Shown here: piece after piece, positions 24,934 through 34,086 of the stretch | How positions within the stretch are numbered: the stretch's first letter is position 1 | Layout of the letters: each line of letters begins with the position of its first letter | NCBI RefSeq assembly: GCF_902497855.1 | Contig: NZ_CABVHU010000012.1 | Coordinates: 186,001-250,000 of the forward strand | From: Pseudomonas fluorescens | Lineage (GTDB): Bacteria > Pseudomonadota > Gammaproteobacteria > Pseudomonadales > Pseudomonadaceae | Direction of reading: 5' to 3' | DNA length: 64,000 nucleotides | The notes under the pieces: generated by a model | The model's input: the letters and a program-made list of their open reading frames with translations, nothing else | What the model was told of the DNA's origin: nothing | Databases searched by the model: none | Translations under genes and position numbers: made by a program

Positions 24934-25788
24934 TCAAGGAACGGCGAAGAACCGATTGAAACAGTCTGCGACAAGGTCGGCGCCGGTTGCGTCATTCAGG
25001 TGTAAATGATGGCCGCCAGGCAGCTGTTCACGGCTAAAGGGTAGACGTTCCAGCAACTCGGAATGTTTGGCGAGCATGCCGTCGGCCGCGACCACCAGTT
25101 TTGCAGGACAACCGACCCGCAGGACAAAAGCCATCGCCTGTTCGTTGGTCAGACGCAGCGGCGACGGCAAGGTAAGACGGTTATCGGTGCGCCAGGTGTA
25201 ACCACCCGGCACCGGCATCAGGCCCCGTTGCGCCAACAGCTCGGCGGCTTCGCGACTGACCGCCACCAGGCCTTTCATGCGCGCTTCGATGGCGCGGTCG
25301 AGGGTGTGGTAGACCGGTTTGCGTTTGTCCCGCAGATCCAGCTGTGCTTGCAGGGCCATGCCCATGCGCTCGGCGGCATTTTCGCCTTTGTCTGTAGGAG
25401 GAATGATGCCGTCGATCAAGGCCAGATGGGTTACCCGCTCCGGCAATGACCCGGCCAGCACCAGTGAAACAATCGCCCCCAACGAGTGCCCCAGTAATCC
25501 GAAGCGTTTCCAGCCCAGTTGTTCGGCCACTTGCAGCACGTCATGGGCATAATCCCAGAGCGCGTAACCGGCACCCGCAGGCCGATGCCCGGAGTGACCG
25601 TGACCGGCCATGTCCAGAGCGACGATGCGCAGCCCCTTGAGCTTGGGTGCCAGCCGGGCAAAGCTGTTGGCGTTGTCCAGCCAGCCGTGCAAGGCGATCA
25701 CGGGTAATCCGTCCTCGGGGCCGAACAGATGCGCCGCCAATTCGATATGTGGCAGGCTCAGGCGAACTTCTTCGACGACAGGGCTCAT
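24934..25788 (-). CDS. Alpha/beta hydrolase
   Basis: A 284-residue serine hydrolase. The oxyanion HGWLDNANSF lies near residue 37, the nucleophile elbow GHSLGAIVS near 103, and the catalytic His in GGHHLHLN near 270. The start ATG at 25788 overlaps the previous hydrolase stop by four bases (ATGA). Paired hydrolases, a GST and an acyl-CoA ligase in the neighbourhood suggest ester or thioester chemistry, but the substrate is unknown. Confidence 0.9.
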   Translation of the reverse strand: MSPVVEEVRLSLPHIELAAHLFGPEDGLPVIALHGWLDNANSFARLAPKLKGLRIVALDMAGHGHSGHRPAGAGYALWDYAHDVLQVAEQLGWKRFGLLGHSLGAIVSLVLAGSLPERVTHLALIDGIIPPTDKGENAAERMGMALQAQLDLRDKRKPVYHTLDRAIEARMKGLVAVSREAAELLAQRGLMPVPGGYTWRTDNRLTLPSPLRLTNEQAMAFVLRVGCPAKLVVAADGMLAKHSELLERLPFSREQLPGGHHLHLNDATGADLVADCFNRFFAVP

Positions 25789-26591
25789 GCGCAATCCTGC
25801 TGGCGGCGATCTTCCCAGCGGCTGAACAGATTCTTAAGCAGCACGGCCGTATCCTGGGGACGCTCCAGCGGAAACATGTGGCCGCCGGGCATGGTCAGTG
25901 ACTCGCCCAAGGGCATGCGCCCCACGGAGTTGACGTGATGACGCATCACCACTCGGCTCTTGTGTCCGCGAACCACCGCCAATGGCACTTTCAGCTGCCG
26001 TGCCCGGCCAGGGCTGGTGTGGGGCACGCCGCGGTAGATGCTGATTTCCGTGGCCGGGTCGAAGCGCAGGCGCAACTTGTCGCCGACCTTTTGCAATCCA
26101 TGTTGCAGATAAGCATCGAAGCATTCCGGGTCGAAGCTGCGAAACAGGGTCTTGCCGGCAAAATACACTCGCGCAGCGTCCAGATCGCCGAACTCTTCCC
26201 GACGGCCCAGGGTGCGACCGGCCGGGGTCAGGCGGTCGATGAAACCAAAGCGCTTGGCGGCGCGGATGACCCATTGATCAGTACGGGTCAGCACCGGCGA
26301 ATCGAGCATCACCACCCCGCGATACAGCTCGGGGCAACGCAGGGCCGCATGCAAATGCAACACGCCACCGAAAGAATGCCCGACACCCCACACCGGTTCC
26401 GGTTGCTGCTTGAGGTGATGTATCAACTCGTCGACCAGGTTGTGCCAATTGTCGTCCGCCGGGAAACGCGGGTCGTGGGCGTGCTGCTCCAGATGCGTCA
26501 CCTGATACTCGGGCGCCAGCGCCGCGAACAATTTGCCGTAGGTTCCCGAAGGAAAGCCATTGGCGTGGGCGAAAAAAATCTGTTGCGACAT
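25785..26591 (-). CDS. Alpha/beta hydrolase
   Basis: A 268-residue serine hydrolase distinct from its neighbour. HANGFPSGTY (oxyanion region) lies near residue 9, the nucleophile elbow GVGHSFGGVLH near 73, and the catalytic His in MPGGHMFPLERP near 237. The ATG at 26591 is chosen; the upstream extension of the frame is rich in unlikely residues. It starts the four-gene operon hydrolase-hydrolase-GST-DUF4892, with 4-base overlaps at two junctions. Confidence 0.9.
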   Translation of the reverse strand: MSQQIFFAHANGFPSGTYGKLFAALAPEYQVTHLEQHAHDPRFPADDNWHNLVDELIHHLKQQPEPVWGVGHSFGGVLHLHAALRCPELYRGVVMLDSPVLTRTDQWVIRAAKRFGFIDRLTPAGRTLGRREEFGDLDAARVYFAGKTLFRSFDPECFDAYLQHGLQKVGDKLRLRFDPATEISIYRGVPHTSPGRARQLKVPLAVVRGHKSRVVMRHHVNSVGRMPLGESLTMPGGHMFPLERPQDTAVLLKNLFSRWEDRRQQDCA

Positions 26592-26766
26592 ACAGGCAAA
26601 TCCATGAGCGAGAGCAGGCGTTGATTGTCCGTAAGACGAGGTCCTACAGCAATGACCATAACTGTCAGCAATGGTGGTAGGAAATGTCGCAAATCTCAAA
26701 AAGATCGCAGGGTACACGGTGCACGAGCTGCCGCAGGCTGCGATCTTTTGATCCATCAACCCTCAA

Positions 26767-27210
26767 TCAACGTGCCGGCGGATTCTCACCCAACGGCACC
26801 ACGGCCATGGTCAACCGCGACACGCAACTGGCCTTGCCCTCATCGCTGGTCAGCCGAATGTCCCAGACATGGGTCGTACGTCCAATGTGAATTGCCCTGG
26901 CCACCGCCGTCACCCGCCCGCTGCGCAAGCCACGCAAATGGTTGGCGTTGATTTCCAGGCCCACGCAATAAAACTTGCTGGTATCGATGCACAGGTAACT
27001 GGCCATGGAGCCGACGGATTCGGCCAGCACCACCGAGGCGCCGCCGTGCAGCAGGCCGTAAGGTTGGTGAGTGCGGTGGTCGATGACCATGCTGGCGGTC
27101 AGGGACGCTTCATCGAAGTCTTCGAAGCGGATATCCAGCACTTCGCCGATGGTGTTTTTCTGGAGTGCGTTCAACGTCTCGATGTTGGGAGTGGTACGCC
27201 ACAAACTCAT
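26767..27210 (-). CDS. Hotdog-fold thioesterase (PaaI/EntH type)
   Basis: A 147-residue acyl-CoA thioesterase. Core motif THQPYGLLHGGASVVLAESVGSMA spans about residues 47-70, where HGG and the Glu are the active-site elements of the PaaI/YdiI subfamily. GLEINANHLRGLRSG is the conserved second strand. ATG 27210 is preferred, since an ATG three codons upstream overlaps the AGGATG ribosome site. It is the second gene after the acyl-CoA synthetase, 33 bases away, suggesting that one enzyme makes and the other cleaves an acyl-CoA. Confidence 0.9.
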   Translation of the reverse strand: MSLWRTTPNIETLNALQKNTIGEVLDIRFEDFDEASLTASMVIDHRTHQPYGLLHGGASVVLAESVGSMASYLCIDTSKFYCVGLEINANHLRGLRSGRVTAVARAIHIGRTTHVWDIRLTSDEGKASCVSRLTMAVVPLGENPPAR

Positions 27211-27243
27211 TGCTGACATCCTTTGTTGGTTTTTATTCGTCGC

Positions 27244-28911
27244 TCAATCCTGCCACAGCACTGCTTCGCTGCGCTCGCTCCATTCTTCGAACCGGGCACC
27301 GTAAGCCGCTTCGATCATGTTGCGCTTGATCTTCAGGGTCGGCGTCAGGAAGCCGTTTTCCACGGCCCAACTGTCCTTGACGACCACCAGCCGGCGCAAG
27401 CGCTCATGGTTGTCGAGCACTGCGTTGACCTCCTCCAGGAGCTTTTCCAGACTGGCATGCAGGCCTGCGCGCGCGGTGCCGCCCGCGTCCTGTTGCCCGA
27501 CCGCCGAAAGCACGCACAAACCCAGCGGCGCACTCAATCCATCGCCGACCACGCACACCTGCTCGATCCGTGAATGCACCGCCAGCCGATTTTCGATCGG
27601 TGCCGGGGCGACGTATTTGCCTGTGCTGGTCTTGAAGATTTCCTTCAGGCGTCCGGTCAGGCGCAGGTTGCCTTCGGCGTCTTGCTCGCCCTTGTCACCG
27701 GTGCGCAGGAAGCCGTCTTCCGTGAGGGTTTCGGCGGTTTTCACAGGGTCCTTGAAATACCCGAGCATTGTTGCGCCGCTGCGCACCAGCACTTCGCCGG
27801 ACGGCTCGATGCGCACCTCCACCTCAGGGCATGGCTTGCCGATCCAGCCGGGTTTGTTCTCACCGGGCCGGCCAACGTGCGAATAGCCGCAGTTTTCGGT
27901 CATGCCGTAGACCTCCAGCACATCCAGCCCCAGTTTCTGGTACCACAGCAGCAAGGACTGCGGCACGGGCGCGGCGCCGGACAAGGCTAAGCGCAAGGCA
28001 TCCAGCCCCAATCCGGCGAGGACTTTGTGCCCCACCCGCTTGCCGATGACCGGCAAGCCCAGCAGAAAGTCGAGACGCTTTGCCGCAATTTTGCTGTACA
28101 CGCCCATCTGGAACCGGGTCCAGATTCGCGGTACGCCGAACATGGCGGTCGGCCGTGCACGCTGCAGATCGGTCAGGAAGGTGTCGAGGCTTTCGGCAAA
28201 GAATACCGTCTGCCCGCTATAGATCGCTGCCAGTTCGACGAACATCCGCTCGGCGACGTGGCACAGCGGCAGGTAGGACAGCAGCCGGTCCGACTCGTTG
28301 AGACCGAACATCTGCGTGCCGCGGGTGGTGGCAAACCCCAGGTTGGCGAAGCTGTGCATCACGCCCTTGGGCAAGCCGGTGGTGCCGGAGGTGTAGATGA
28401 TCGTCGCCAACTGGTCGGCGGACGGCTTGGGATCATCCTGGATCGGCGAGCTCGCTTGCAGGTCGGCCCAGCTGAAATCGAAAGTGCCGGGCGGGTGCAA
28501 GGGCAGGCTGATGGTCGGCAGATCGGGATTGATCCCGCGGGACATGCCCGGCCAGTCGTCGAGCTTGCCGATGAACGCCAACGTCGCTTGCGAATGTTCC
28601 AGTACTTGGGCGACGGACTCGGCCGTGAGATTCGGGTACAAAGGCACCGAGACATGCCCGGCCATCCAGATCGCCAGGTCGGTGATAATCCAGTGCGCGC
28701 AGTTTTTCGAGATCAGGGCGATGTGGCTGCCTTGGGGCAGTTCTTGCGCGCGTAGCCAATGCGCGGCGCATCGGGCCTGATGCCCGACGTCTTCCCAGGC
28801 CAGGGTCTCGACCTGTCCGCCGCCCATGGGCTGAACCAGGAAGCGCTGGCGGGGATGGCGGGCTTCGCGCTCGTAGAAGACGTCCAGCGGCAAACGAAAA
28901 GCGGCTGACAT
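27244..28911 (-). CDS. AMP-dependent acyl-CoA synthetase (long-chain type)
   Basis: A 555-residue adenylate-forming enzyme. The P-loop motif TIIYTSGTTGLPKGV lies near residue 175, the A5 motif EVYGMTENCGY near 310, and RTGDKG near 400. The A10 lysine region is FLTPTLKIKRNMIE near the C-terminus, within the conserved KRN-type ending. The LRLALSGAAPVP block is typical of bacterial long-chain ligases. The ATG at 28911 is chosen over one 33 bases upstream. It heads the operon with the hotdog thioesterase. Confidence 0.92.
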   Translation of the reverse strand: MSAAFRLPLDVFYEREARHPRQRFLVQPMGGGQVETLAWEDVGHQARCAAHWLRAQELPQGSHIALISKNCAHWIITDLAIWMAGHVSVPLYPNLTAESVAQVLEHSQATLAFIGKLDDWPGMSRGINPDLPTISLPLHPPGTFDFSWADLQASSPIQDDPKPSADQLATIIYTSGTTGLPKGVMHSFANLGFATTRGTQMFGLNESDRLLSYLPLCHVAERMFVELAAIYSGQTVFFAESLDTFLTDLQRARPTAMFGVPRIWTRFQMGVYSKIAAKRLDFLLGLPVIGKRVGHKVLAGLGLDALRLALSGAAPVPQSLLLWYQKLGLDVLEVYGMTENCGYSHVGRPGENKPGWIGKPCPEVEVRIEPSGEVLVRSGATMLGYFKDPVKTAETLTEDGFLRTGDKGEQDAEGNLRLTGRLKEIFKTSTGKYVAPAPIENRLAVHSRIEQVCVVGDGLSAPLGLCVLSAVGQQDAGGTARAGLHASLEKLLEEVNAVLDNHERLRRLVVVKDSWAVENGFLTPTLKIKRNMIEAAYGARFEEWSERSEAVLWQD

Positions 28912-29009
28912 GCGACTCGCTCCTGTGGTTCTGCTATGGAGCAAGCGTAGTCAACCAAGCAGTTGCTTGGTCGACTATTTCACACAAAACCAGCAACGCC
29001 GCCGCTCTT

Positions 29010-29096
29010 GTGGGAGCGTGGCTTGCCCGCGATTGAATCGACTCGGTCTTCCTGGAAAACCGCGGTGTCTGCATCGCGGGCAAGCCACGCTCCCAC
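29010..29096. repeat. REPIN (inverted REP pair)
   Basis: GTGGGAGCGTGGCTTGCCCG at the left is mirrored by CGGGCAAGCCACGCTCCCAC at the right around a 40-base loop. It can form a long hairpin and lies between convergent-side ends of the acyl-CoA synthetase promoter region and sixA. Confidence 0.88.
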
Positions 29097-29114
29097 AGGG
29101 GCCGGTTTCTTCAG

Positions 29115-29567
29115 CTATGGGTGCTTGATGCCGTTGAGCTTCATCGCCCCGGCCAAAGGCCCTTCGCCTTCAAGCTCGGCAAGGCCGGCGGTGGGGACCG
29201 CTTCCGGGTCCTGCACATGTCCATTCTGAAGGTAGCCCAGCAGGTTGCCCACCAGCGGGTTATGACTGACCAGCAGCGCATGATCGACCGACACCAACTG
29301 TTCCGCCACCGCTTGCGGGCGGTAGTCGGGTGTCAGCCATTCGACGGTGCGAATCTCCGGTTGAAAGCCCAGCGCTTCACGCACCAGCAAGGCGGTTTCC
29401 TGCGCTCGCAGGAAAGGGCTGGCATAGATCGCGGTAAGCGGCTGGCCGATCAACTCGGCGGCGGTGCGCAGCACTTCTTCACGACCGTGGGCGGTCAGCG
29501 CCCGCTCGGAATCGGGACGTTTGCCGTGCGGCTCGGCCTCACCATGACGCAATACCCAGAGTTTCAT
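29115..29567 (-). CDS. sixA: Phosphohistidine phosphatase SixA
   Basis: A 150-residue histidine phosphatase of the phosphoglycerate-mutase-like fold. The catalytic RHGEAE lies at residues 7-12, the second Arg in SPFLRAQETA near 54, and the second His in LVSHNPLVG near 100. SixA removes phosphate from the Hpt domain of phospho-relays and from PTS-Ntr proteins in E. coli. Its Asp-x-His relay target here is unknown. The start overlaps the preceding DUF4389 gene by four bases. Confidence 0.93.
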   Translation of the reverse strand: MKLWVLRHGEAEPHGKRPDSERALTAHGREEVLRTAAELIGQPLTAIYASPFLRAQETALLVREALGFQPEIRTVEWLTPDYRPQAVAEQLVSVDHALLVSHNPLVGNLLGYLQNGHVQDPEAVPTAGLAELEGEGPLAGAMKLNGIKHP

Positions 29568-29911
29568 AGTTTCGGTTCCTCATCTCGAACCGGATGCGGC
29601 GCGGGCGCCACAACGTGCGGCGCTTCACCTTCCGGCGTACGCGGCATCGGCCAGTCGGCGAACGGCCAGGGCTTCTGGTCGCTGTGGAAACTGCCGAAAC
29701 GACCGATCTGTGCCAGGAACTGGCTCAGGCTGTCGCCGAAGTTCATCAGGCTGGCGCTCGGGGCGCCATAAATTAAACGATAGATCAACTGCACCAGCAC
29801 CACCGCACCGAGGATGAACTGCGCCACTTGCCAGACCAGCAAGAAGACGATCATCCATAGCACACGCAGCAGGATGGATTCGTACTTGGCTTCTACTTTC
29901 GGATCGTTCAT
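29564..29911 (-). CDS. DUF4389 membrane protein
   Basis: A 115-residue protein with one long hydrophobic segment (residues 15-43, LLRVLWMIVFLLVWQVAQFILGAVV) followed by a short soluble part. DUF4389 proteins are small membrane proteins of unknown function. The ATG at 29911 has GGGAG upstream. It is sandwiched between gpsA and sixA in one direction, in the order I recall from P. aeruginosa. Confidence 0.85.
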   Translation of the reverse strand: MNDPKVEAKYESILLRVLWMIVFLLVWQVAQFILGAVVLVQLIYRLIYGAPSASLMNFGDSLSQFLAQIGRFGSFHSDQKPWPFADWPMPRTPEGEAPHVVAPAPHPVRDEEPKL

Positions 29912-29942
29912 GTCCAGCTCCCTGCCCTGTCGATATAAGTAT

Positions 29943-30968
29943 TCAGTTAAAACCACTGGTGGAAATAAAGTCGACGTCGGTTTTCGGCTCGGCACGCATC
30001 AATAGACCGATCACCTGCTCCAGCGTGCGCCCTTCGAACAGGATGGCATGGAGTCCGGCGACCAGCGGCATGTACACGCCAACTTCCTGGGCCTTGGCCT
30101 TGAGCACTTTCAGGGTGTTGACGCCTTCGGCCACCTCGCCCAGGCGGGTCACCGCGTCTTCCAGGCTCAACCCCTGGCCCAGGGCGAACCCGACCTGGTA
30201 GTTGCGGCTTTTCGGCGACGAACAGGTGACGATCAAATCGCCCACGCCCGCCAGCCCGAGGAACGTCATGGGGTTGGCGCCCTGATTCACCGCGAAGCGG
30301 GTCATTTCCGCCAGCGCCCGGGTAATCAACATGCTCTTGGTGTTTTCACCCATGCCCAGCGCCACCGCCATGCCGGCGATGATCGCGTAGACGTTTTTCA
30401 GCGCCCCGCCCAACTCCACGCCGAAGCGGTCGGCGCTGGCGTAGACGCGAAAGGTGCGACCGTGCAGCGCGGCCTGGACCTGTTGGCAGAGGTCTTCGTC
30501 TTCGCTGGCGACCACCGTGGCGGTCAAGGCGTGTTCGGCTATTTCACGGGCCAGGTTCGGCCCCGACAGGACGCCGATGCGCGCTTGCGGGGCGATCTCT
30601 TCGAGGATTTCGCTCATCAGCTTGAAGGTGTGGGCCTCGATGCCTTTGGTCAGGCTTACCAGCAATTTGCCGCGCAGACGTTCGGCATGCGGCGCCAGCA
30701 CCGAGCGCAGCGCGCTGGAGGGCAGCGCCACGAAACTCAGGTCGCAGGCTTCCAGGGTGGCTTGCAGGTCGGTGACCGCTTCCACGGCCGACAGAATCTT
30801 GATGCCTTTGAGGTAGCGCGGGTTTTCGCGATTGACCCGAATGGCCTCGGCCTGCTCGGGGTCGCGCATCCACAGCCGCACCTGGTGCCCGTTCTCGGCC
30901 AGCAGATTAGCCACGGCGGTACCAAAACTTCCGCCTCCCAGGACCGCAATTGGGCGCTGTTCAGTCAT
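29943..30968 (-). CDS. gpsA: NAD(P)H-dependent glycerol-3-phosphate dehydrogenase
   Basis: A 341-residue cytosolic enzyme that reduces dihydroxyacetone phosphate to sn-glycerol 3-phosphate for phospholipid synthesis. It has the Rossmann motif VLGGGSFGTA (residues 9-18), LTKGIEA, SGPNLAREIA, the catalytic Lys in GGALKNVYAI, and the G3P-binding GENTKSMLITRALAEM. The start MTEQRPIAV at 30968 is the family start. It probably leads the gpsA-DUF4389-sixA operon. Confidence 0.97.
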   Translation of the reverse strand: MTEQRPIAVLGGGSFGTAVANLLAENGHQVRLWMRDPEQAEAIRVNRENPRYLKGIKILSAVEAVTDLQATLEACDLSFVALPSSALRSVLAPHAERLRGKLLVSLTKGIEAHTFKLMSEILEEIAPQARIGVLSGPNLAREIAEHALTATVVASEDEDLCQQVQAALHGRTFRVYASADRFGVELGGALKNVYAIIAGMAVALGMGENTKSMLITRALAEMTRFAVNQGANPMTFLGLAGVGDLIVTCSSPKSRNYQVGFALGQGLSLEDAVTRLGEVAEGVNTLKVLKAKAQEVGVYMPLVAGLHAILFEGRTLEQVIGLLMRAEPKTDVDFISTSGFN

Positions 30969-31164
30969 ATGCAATCCGTTAATCCATACCAGTGGCGATG
31001 TCGGCATTATACGGAGCCGTCCAGTGGCGGCCAGCCCCTGTATCAATTACCGGCACCTGTACGAAGAAGACCAATAAATCCGCGGAAAATGCCGCCATCG
31101 TGACTGGAAAAGTCAACCGGCTCGGTTAACATGCGCGCCAACTGTTCGCTATCAAGGATGAGTC

Positions 31165-31257
31165 GTGTCGCTTGGCTCTCAATCACCCCGTTTGCCGCTG
31201 GTTCTGGCGCTGATTTTCAGCCCGCCCTTGTCGGGAAGCGCGGAGCTGGCGCCCTAA
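31165..31257 (+). CDS. Putative 30-residue signal-peptide-like leader ORF
   Basis: A GTG at 31165 with AAGGA eleven bases upstream opens a 30-codon frame ending TAA at 31257, one base before the ATG of the next gene. The peptide is MSLGSQSPRLPLVLALIFS followed by a short small-residue tail. That is the composition of a secretion signal with no mature protein. The spacing implies translational coupling to the binding-protein gene. It could be a genuine leader peptide, a decayed N-terminus of an older gene, or chance. Confidence 0.45.
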   Translation: MSLGSQSPRLPLVLALIFSPPLSGSAELAP

Positions 31258-31258
31258 G

Positions 31259-32188
31259 ATGCGCCACTGCTCACAGAAGACGCCACCCCCTGGCCGCCTG
31301 CTGGCCGGGCTATGCCTGGTGTTTGCCTGTTTGCTGTGCAGCCTGCCGACATGGGCCGCCGACATTCTGTTGACCGCCGCCGAAGACAGCCCCGGCGTAC
31401 AATCCTTCACCCGGGCCCTGAGCGAGTTGCGCCCCGCCGACCGCGTGCGCTTCCAGCCACTGTCCAACCTGCCGGCACCGGGCAAACTGCTTGCCAGCAC
31501 CCGCTTGATCCTGCTTGACCTGCCGAGTCTCGACTGGCGCCTGCAAGAGGCCGAAGGCCCGGCGACCCTGGTATTGCGCATCAGCCGCCTGCAGGCGCGC
31601 CAACGCCTGGGGGCCAGCCTGCCCCCATACTTGAGCCTGCTGTGGAGCGATCCGCCGCTGGCTCGGCAATTGCGCCTGACCGGTATTCTTCTACCCCAGG
31701 CCCGACGAATCGGCGTGCTCTACGACAGTCACAGTGCGTTTCTGTTGAAGGAACTGCGCCAGGCCGCCCTGCCGCTCGGCCTGGAAATCGTCACCGAGCG
31801 CTGGAACAACACCAGTGACAGCCGCCCGCTGCAGTCTCTGCTGAAAAACAGCGACGTGCTGCTGGGACTCGACGATCCCGATGTGTTCAACCCGAAAACC
31901 GCGAAAAACCTGTTGCTCAGCAGCTACGCACGGCAACTGGCGCTGATCGGCCCCAATGCCGGTTTCGTCATGGCCGGGAGCCTGGCCAGTACCTACAGCG
32001 ACCAGGACGACTGGCTGGCGACTCTTGACACACTGCTCGACCAGCCACCGGTCAACTGGCCACGCGCGTACTACCCCCAGCGCTTCCAGGTCTTGAGTAA
32101 TCCACAAGTGGCTCGTTCATTAGGTATGGAACAGATAGATCAAGCCTCTGTCGCAACACAGTTGGCCGCAGGAGAAAGCCACCCATGA
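31259..32188 (+). CDS. Periplasmic substrate-binding-like protein (PA1612-like)
   Basis: A 309-residue exported protein. The signal peptide covers residues 1-34 (LLAGLCLVFACLLCSLPTWA, cut before ADIL). The remainder resembles the ABC-transporter substrate-binding family (TrpX-like / peripla_BP_4): ARRIGVLYDSHSAF, DVLLGLDDPDVFNP and LIGPNAGFVMAGSLASTYSD. No ABC permease or ATPase is nearby. Instead its stop overlaps the ATG of the hybrid kinase by four bases, so it is more likely a periplasmic sensing partner of that kinase (inference). Confidence 0.8.
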   Translation: MRHCSQKTPPPGRLLAGLCLVFACLLCSLPTWAADILLTAAEDSPGVQSFTRALSELRPADRVRFQPLSNLPAPGKLLASTRLILLDLPSLDWRLQEAEGPATLVLRISRLQARQRLGASLPPYLSLLWSDPPLARQLRLTGILLPQARRIGVLYDSHSAFLLKELRQAALPLGLEIVTERWNNTSDSRPLQSLLKNSDVLLGLDDPDVFNPKTAKNLLLSSYARQLALIGPNAGFVMAGSLASTYSDQDDWLATLDTLLDQPPVNWPRAYYPQRFQVLSNPQVARSLGMEQIDQASVATQLAAGESHP

Positions 32189-34086
32189 CTTTCCATCGTC
32201 GCTGGGACATCAATACCCGCACGCAAATCATCAGCCTCGGCCCTGCCCTGCTGCTGACGTTGCTGTTGATCAGCTTTTTCACCTTCGTGCGAATCCAGGA
32301 CTTGCGCCAGGAACTCAACCACACCGGCCAGTTGATTGCCAACCAACTGGCGCCGGCCACCGAATACGGGGTGATTTCGGGCAACAACGAAGTGCTCGAC
32401 AGTTTGCTCAAGGCCACGCTGGCCACGCCCAATGTGCGTTTCCTGGAAGTCCAGGACAGCGCCAACCGGATTCTGGTGTACGTGGAACAACCGTCGGAAA
32501 CCCACACCCGTTCGCATCAGGTCGAAGTCTTCCAGGCCCCGGTGCGACTGCAACGCATTGCGTTGCACAGCGATTTTTTCCAGGGCAGCAAAGCCCCCGG
32601 CGTCACGTCCACCGAGGATTATCTGGGCCGGGTCATTGTCGGCCTGTCCAACGACGCCTTCAGCCAGCGCCAGCAGGAAATCCTGTTCAAGGCCGGGATT
32701 CTGGCATTGTTCGCCCTGCTGTTTACCTTTCTGATCGCCCGACGCCTGGCGGGCAGCCTGTCGCAGCCGCTGCGCGACATCGGCAATGCGGTCAAGGCGA
32801 TCCAGGACGGCGACTACAAAACCCCGCTGCCCATCGTCGACGACACCGAACTCGGGGCGCTGTCGCAACATATCAATAACCTCGCCAGCGGTCTCGAACA
32901 AGCCAGCCGCGAACAGCATCAGGCGATGGCGCAGTTGATCCAGACCCGCGAAGAGGCGGAAAAGGCCAACAACGCCAAAACCGATTTCCTCGCGATGATG
33001 AGCCATGAACTGCGCACACCGATGAATGGCGTACTGGGCATGCTGCAACTGCTGGAAACCACCGAGATGACCGAGGAACAGCTCGAATACGCGGCGCTGG
33101 CATCGGAGTCCACCGAACACCTGCTCAAGGTCATCAACGACATTCTCGACTTCTCGCGCATCGAGCGCTCGGAATTGGAGCTCGAGCACATTCCGTTCAA
33201 CCTCGCGGACCTGATCGGCAGTTGCACCCAGGCGTTCTCGCACAGCGCGGCGCAACGCGGGCTGGATCTGGCCCTGCTGATTCCCGATAACATGCGCGCG
33301 TTGCAGGTGCAGGGCGACCCGACGCGGATCCGGCAGATCCTGGTCAACCTGATCGGCAATGCGCTGAAGTTCACCGAGAAAGGTCGCATTACCCTCGAAC
33401 CGCAATGGCAATCGCTGGATCACGAACTGCTCTGGTTCACCTGCACGGTGCGAGACAGCGGGATCGGAATTTCCAGCAAACACCTGGAATCGATGTTCAA
33501 TGCCTTCCAGCAGGCCGACAGTTCGATTTCAAGGCGCTACGGCGGCACCGGGCTGGGCCTCCCGATCGCCCGCACCCTGGCCGAGCGCATGGGCGGCACC
33601 TTGCGTGCCCGGAGCGAAGAAGGTCGCGGTTCGGTGTTCACCCTGGAAATCCCGCTGGCGCTTTATAAACAGACGCTGCCGATACTGACGCCACGAACGC
33701 CAACCGGCACCGGTGATGGCGAGGGGCGCAATGTGCTGCTGGTCGAGGACAATCCGGTCAACCAGACCGTTATCGAGGCAATGTTGCGCAGCCTGGGCTT
33801 TACTGTCAGCGTCGCGACCGATGGCGCACAAGCGGTGCGCAGTGCCGAGAGCCTGATATTCGAAGCGATCCTAATGGATTGTCGATTGCCGATCATCGAT
33901 GGCTATGAGGCGACCCGACAGATTCGCCAATTGCCCGGCTGCGCGGGCTTGCCGATCATCGCCCTGACCGCCAATGCCTTGCAGGGCGACCGGGAAGCCT
34001 GTTTATCGGCGGGAATGAACGATTACCTGGCCAAGCCCTTCAAACGTACCGATCTGCAGCAGATTCTGCAGCGATGGGTGCAGTAG
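32185..34086 (+). CDS. Hybrid sensor histidine kinase, PA1611-like (HptB branch)
   Basis: A 633-residue inner-membrane kinase. Transmembrane helix 1 lies near residues 15-37, a periplasmic domain at about 40-168, helix 2 near 173-193 and HAMP to about 246. HisKA has His274 in SHELRTPMNG. The HATPase has GDPTRIRQILVNLIGNALKF, DSGIGI and GGTGLGL. A receiver domain (515-630) carries Asp565 in LMDCRLPIIDG and the LTANA/KPF motifs. There is no Hpt domain, so phosphate must leave through a separate Hpt protein. PA1611, which I recall just upstream of fabA in P. aeruginosa, uses HptB and interacts with RetS. The same position here supports orthology. Confidence 0.9.
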   Translation: MTFHRRWDINTRTQIISLGPALLLTLLLISFFTFVRIQDLRQELNHTGQLIANQLAPATEYGVISGNNEVLDSLLKATLATPNVRFLEVQDSANRILVYVEQPSETHTRSHQVEVFQAPVRLQRIALHSDFFQGSKAPGVTSTEDYLGRVIVGLSNDAFSQRQQEILFKAGILALFALLFTFLIARRLAGSLSQPLRDIGNAVKAIQDGDYKTPLPIVDDTELGALSQHINNLASGLEQASREQHQAMAQLIQTREEAEKANNAKTDFLAMMSHELRTPMNGVLGMLQLLETTEMTEEQLEYAALASESTEHLLKVINDILDFSRIERSELELEHIPFNLADLIGSCTQAFSHSAAQRGLDLALLIPDNMRALQVQGDPTRIRQILVNLIGNALKFTEKGRITLEPQWQSLDHELLWFTCTVRDSGIGISSKHLESMFNAFQQADSSISRRYGGTGLGLPIARTLAERMGGTLRARSEEGRGSVFTLEIPLALYKQTLPILTPRTPTGTGDGEGRNVLLVEDNPVNQTVIEAMLRSLGFTVSVATDGAQAVRSAESLIFEAILMDCRLPIIDGYEATRQIRQLPGCAGLPIIALTANALQGDREACLSAGMNDYLAKPFKRTDLQQILQRWVQ

